This document shows, piece by piece, positions 60,856-64,000 of a stretch of 64,000 nt of DNA. The stretch comes from Actinomycetospora callitridis (GTDB taxonomy: Bacteria; Actinomycetota; Actinomycetes; Mycobacteriales; Pseudonocardiaceae): contig NZ_JAQZAK010000002.1 of assembly GCF_028737265.1 (NCBI RefSeq), positions 248,001-312,000 on the forward strand, read 5' to 3'. Made by a program: the position numbers and the translations under genes. The notes under the pieces were generated by a model, which did no database searches, had not been told where the DNA came from, and saw only the letters and a program-made list of their open reading frames with translations. How positions within the stretch are numbered: position 1 is the stretch's first letter; every line of letters starts with the position of its first letter.

Positions 60856-63800
60856 TCAGGTCGCCGCGGGAACCGCGGCCGCCGCCGGCGCGGGGAAGAG
60901 CTGGGTGAACAGCTGCTCGCACCAGGCCAGCAGCGCCAGGTCGCGCAAGGGCGCGGCGCCCATCTTCACCGGGCCCCGCCCGTCCTGGCCCTCCACGGGC
61001 CGGGGCAGCGAGAGGGTGCGCGACGCCGCCTTGTACTGGGCCCGCGGGTAGAGGCGCTTCAGGCGCATCTGCGCGGAGTCGGGCAGGTCGACCGGCGCGA
61101 GCCGGATCTGGTTGCCCTGGCCCGCGACCTCGGTGATCCCGTGGCGCCGGCAGACCTGACGGAACGCGGCGACGGCCAGCAGGTTGGTCACCGGCACCGG
61201 GGGCTCGCCGTAGCGGTCGACGAGCTCCTCGCGCACCGCGTCGAGGGCCGCGCCGTCGCCCGCCTCGGCGATCTTGCGGTAGACGTCGAGGCGCAGGCGC
61301 TCGGTGTCGACGTAGTCGTGCGGCACGTGGGCGTCGATCGGGAGGTCGACGCGCACCTCGGCCAGCGGCTCGTCGCCGTCGCCGGCGGCATCGGTGTGCG
61401 CCTTGAACGCGTCGACGGCCTCGCCGACCAGGCGCACGTAGAGGTCGAACCCGACGCCCGCGATGTGCCCGGACTGCTCGGCGCCGAGGATGTTGCCCGC
61501 CCCGCGGATCTCGAGGTCCTTCATCGCGACCGCGGTGCCCGCGCCCAGCTCGGAGTGCTGGGCGATGGTGGCGAGGCGGTCGTGCGCGGTCTCGGTGAGC
61601 GGCTGGTCGGCGGGGTAGAGGAAGTAGGCGTACCCCCGCTCGCGCCCGCGACCGACACGACCGCGGAGCTGGTGGAGCTGCGAGAGCCCGAGGGTGTCCG
61701 CGCGCTCGACGACCAGGGTGTTGGCGTTGGAGATGTCCAGGCCGTTCTCGACGATCGTCGTGCAGACCAGGACGTCGTGCTCGCGCTCCCAGAACTCGTT
61801 GACGGTGCGCTCGAGGCGCTCCTCCGGCATCTGGCCGTGCGCGGTGACGATGCGCGCCTCGGGGACGAGCTGGCGCAGCTTGGCCGCGGCGTCGTCGATC
61901 GACTGCACGCGGTTGTGGATGTAGAAGACCTGCCCGTCGCGCAGCAGCTCGCGCCGGATCGCGGCGGCGATCTGCTTGGGCTCCTGGGCGCCGACGTAGG
62001 TCAGCGTCGGGTGCCGCTCCTCGGGCGGGGTGAGGATCGTCGACATCTCGCGGATGCCGGCGAGGCTCATCTCCAGGGTGCGCGGGATGGGCGTCGCCGA
62101 CATCGACAGCATGTCGACGTGGGCGCGCAGCCCGGTGATGTGCTCCTTGTGCTCGACGCCGAAGCGCTGCTCCTCGTCGATGATCACCAGCCCGAGATCC
62201 TTCCAGGACACCCCGGTCTGCAGGAGCCGGTGGGTGCCGACGACGACGTCGACGCTGCCGTCGGCGAGGCCCCGGAGGATCCCGTCGACCTCCTTGGCCG
62301 GTGTGAACCGCGAGAGCCCCTTCACCGTGATCGGGAAGTTGCGCATCCGGTCGGTGAACGTCTGCAGGTGCTGCTGGGCGAGCAGCGTCGTCGGCACGAG
62401 CACCGCGACCTGCTTGCCGTCCTGCACCGCCTTGAACGCCGCGCGCACACCGATCTCGGTCTTGCCGTAGCCGACGTCGCCGGAGATGACGCGGTCCATC
62501 GGGACCGCCTTCTCCATGTCGGCCTTGACCTCGTCGATCGCCGAGGCCTGGTCGGGCGTCTCGGTGAACGGGAACGCGTCCTCCATCTCCCGCTGCCACG
62601 GGGTGTCGACCGCGAACGCGTGCCCGGGCGCGGACTGGCGCGCCGCATAGAGCTGGACCAGCGACGCGGCGATGTCGCGGACCGCCTTGCGGGCCTTCGA
62701 CTTCGTCTTCGACCAGTCGGAGCCGCCGAGCTTGTTCAGCGTCGGCAGCTCGCCGCCGACGTAGCGGCTGACCTGGTCGAGCTGGTCGGTGGGGACGAAC
62801 AGCCGGTCCGACGCCTGCCCGCGCTTCGAGCTCGCGTACTCCAGCACCAGGTACTCGCGCGTGGTGCGCGCCGGGCCGGTGCCGGTGGTGCGCTGGGTCA
62901 TCTCGACGAACTTGCCGATGCCGTGCTGGGCGTGGACGACGTAGTCGCCCGTCTGGAGCGTGAGGGGGTCGACGGCGTTGCGCCGCTTCACCGGCGCCCG
63001 CTTCACGACGCCGTCGCCGCTCGAGCGGCTGCCCGTCAGGTCGGACTCGGTGACGATCACCAGCGACGTCCCGCCGGCCGTGACGCCGTCGGCCAGCGAC
63101 CCGCGCGCGATCGTGACCACGCCGGGCTGCGGCGCACCGAGCAGGCCCTCGTCCGCGAGGACCACCGGCACCTCGTGCTCGCGCAGCTGCTCGGCCGCGC
63201 GCTGCGCCGTGCCGGCGGCGGGCACGACGACGACGCCGATCCCGCCGGCCGCGGCGAGCCCCCGCAGGTCGGCGGCGGCGCGGGCGATGTCGCCGCGGTA
63301 GGCCTCGACGGCGGTGAACCCGGGCCGCAGCACGCGCGCGCCCTCACGGGTGTGGGAGTCGTCCTCGACGTCGGGGTCGGTCGCGAGGCTCGACAGCGTC
63401 CACCACGGCCGCCCCGCCTTGGCGGCGACGGCGCGCACGTCGCCGAGGTCGCGGTAGGCCGAGGCACCGAGGTCGATGGGGGCGCGGCCGTCGGCGCCGT
63501 CCGCGGCCGCGAGCCACGACGCCTCGAGGAACTCCTGGCCGGTGCGCACGAGGTCGGCGGCGCGGGTGATCACGCGCTCGGGGTGGCAGACCAGCACGTG
63601 GCCGCCGCTGGGCAGCAGCTCGGGCAGCAGGGCGAGCTCGGGCGTCTCGCCCTCCCCCGAGAGCAGCGCGGGGATCAGCGACTCCATGCCCTCGGACGGG
63701 ATGCCCTCCGCCACGCGGCTGAGCAGCTCGGCGAGGGCCTTGTCCTTGGTGTGCTCGGCGGCGAGCTCGGCGGCGCGGGCGCGCACGGCGTCGGTGAGCA

Positions 63801-64000
63801 GCAGCTCGCGGCACGGCGGGGCGACGACCTCGGCCGGGCGCGCGTCGGGCCCCTCACCCGGCAGCGAGCGCTGGTCGGCCACGGAGAAGCAGCGCAGCTC
63901 GGAGACCTCGTCGCCCCAGAACTCCACGCGCACCGGCGCCGCGGCCGTGGGCGGGAAGAGGTCGACGATGCCGCCGCGCACCGCGAACTCGCCGCGCTTC
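60856..64000 (-). CDS. mfd: Transcription-repair coupling factor Mfd (5' end missing)
   Basis: About 1,048 residues visible, running off the right edge; full Mfd is about 1,150-1,200. It removes stalled RNA polymerase and recruits UvrA. Visible are the UvrB-homology part ([25 protein letters not shown]), the RNAP-binding region ([16 protein letters not shown]), the translocase with [18 protein letters not shown] (Walker A), [20 protein letters not shown] and [19 protein letters not shown], and the C-terminal inhibitory domain. All helicase motifs are intact. Confidence 0.96.
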   Translation of the reverse strand, partial: KRGEFAVRGGIVDLFPPTAAAPVRVEFWGDEVSELRCFSVADQRSLPGEGPDARPAEVVAPPCRELLLTDAVRARAAELAAEHTKDKALAELLSRVAEGIPSEGMESLIPALLSGEGETPELALLPELLPSGGHVLVCHPERVITRAADLVRTGQEFLEASWLAAADGADGRAPIDLGASAYRDLGDVRAVAAKAGRPWWTLSSLATDPDVEDDSHTREGARVLRPGFTAVEAYRGDIARAAADLRGLAAAGGIGVVVVPAAGTAQRAAEQLREHEVPVVLADEGLLGAPQPGVVTIARGSLADGVTAGGTSLVIVTESDLTGSRSSGDGVVKRAPVKRRNAVDPLTLQTGDYVVHAQHGIGKFVEMTQRTTGTGPARTTREYLVLEYASSKRGQASDRLFVPTDQLDQVSRYVGGELPTLNKLGGSDWSKTKSKARKAVRDIAASLVQLYAARQSAPGHAFAVDTPWQREMEDAFPFTETPDQASAIDEVKADMEKAVPMDRVISGDVGYGKTEIGVRAAFKAVQDGKQVAVLVPTTLLAQQHLQTFTDRMRNFPITVKGLSRFTPAKEVDGILRGLADGSVDVVVGTHRLLQTGVSWKDLGLVIIDEEQRFGVEHKEHITGLRAHVDMLSMSATPIPRTLEMSLAGIREMSTILTPPEERHPTLTYVGAQEPKQIAAAIRRELLRDGQVFYIHNRVQSIDDAAAKLRQLVPEARIVTAHGQMPEERLERTVNEFWEREHDVLVCTTIVENGLDISNANTLVVERADTLGLSQLHQLRGRVGRGRERGYAYFLYPADQPLTETAHDRLATIAQHSELGAGTAVAMKDLEIRGAGNILGAEQSGHIAGVGFDLYVRLVGEAVDAFKAHTDAAGDGDEPLAEVRVDLPIDAHVPHDYVDTERLRLDVYRKIAEAGDGAALDAVREELVDRYGEPPVPVTNLLAVAAFRQVCRRHGITEVAGQGNQIRLAPVDLPDSAQMRLKRLYPRAQYKAASRTLSLPRPVEGQDGRGPVKMGAAPLRDLALLAWCEQLFTQLFPAPAAAAVPAAT

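Noticed and set aside
59534..62599. Long minus frame joining the SurA-like gene and mfd
   Set aside because: The upper part is an alternative frame of mfd; the real gene begins at the lipoprotein signal near 60547.

Overview
The window is high-GC DNA (mostly GC-rich third positions, many GTG starts) from an actinomycete. Mycothiol S-conjugate amidase, an IdeR/DtxR-type iron box, a PhoH/PIN fusion, a PPOX/F420-type oxidoreductase and a lipid-droplet-associated protein gene all point to mycolic-type or Pseudonocardia-like Actinomycetales. From memory, long stretches follow the gene order of Mycobacterium tuberculosis: ychF, ispH, the lipid-droplet gene, xseA-xseB, glpX, fum, phoH2, the Z-prenyl synthase, hemolysin III, YyaL-like, mca, greA, metB-cbs, thiolase, then ppx, DUF501, ftsB, eno, LpqU-like, mazG and mfd. 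Many of the lineage-specific genes sit at the joins between these conserved blocks. I think Pseudonocardiaceae is most likely, but no rRNA is present to confirm it.

Layout. 1-4.4 kb is accessory: a BLUF blue-light sensor, a TspO-like membrane protein divergent from a MarR regulator, a DUF1772 protein divergent from a TetR regulator with a perfect 12-bp-arm operator, and an aldo/keto reductase. 4.4-20 kb is core: ychF, ogt, rmuC, a sensor kinase/regulator pair, ispH, xseAB, class II FBPase (glpX), an L,D-transpeptidase and fumC overlapping an ATP-dependent DNA ligase. 20-31 kb holds a winged-helix protein, guaB1, a GlxA-type regulator, phoH, a secreted two-repeat protein that recalls rodlins, a cis-prenyltransferase and hemolysin III. 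31-41.5 kb holds YyaL-like, mca, greA, ilvA and the transsulfuration pair metB-cbs, then a thiolase. 41.5-43 kb is a small repeat-framed island around an AbiEi/nuclease-like gene. 43-48 kb holds a BI-1/YccA protein, an orphan MT0933-type antitoxin, a LOV-GAF-PP2C phosphatase, a PIG-L protein with a changed active site and a tRNA with anticodon UAA. 48-64 kb is core again: UDG, ppx, DUF501, ftsB, eno, a lytic transglycosylase, the efeUOB iron-uptake operon under a predicted IdeR box, mazG, a SurA-like lipoprotein and mfd, which runs off the right end.

How genes work together. efeU-efeO-efeB form a ferrous/ferric iron uptake operon. cbs-metB convert between homocysteine and cysteine through cystathionine. 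xseA-xseB encode the two exonuclease VII subunits. eno-ftsB-DUF501 and SurA-like-mazG are tightly packed operons with GTGA or few-base junctions. The two flavin photoreceptors (BLUF at 416-877, LOV at 44430-46697) suggest blue light is a real signal for this organism.

The most unusual non-coding items are a 47-bp dispersed structured repeat in three intergenic copies, paired direct and inverted repeats framing the nuclease-like gene, a perfect 21-bp hairpin at a convergent junction, a nested-repeat block upstream of mfd's 3' end, and an intrinsic terminator inside the greA leader.
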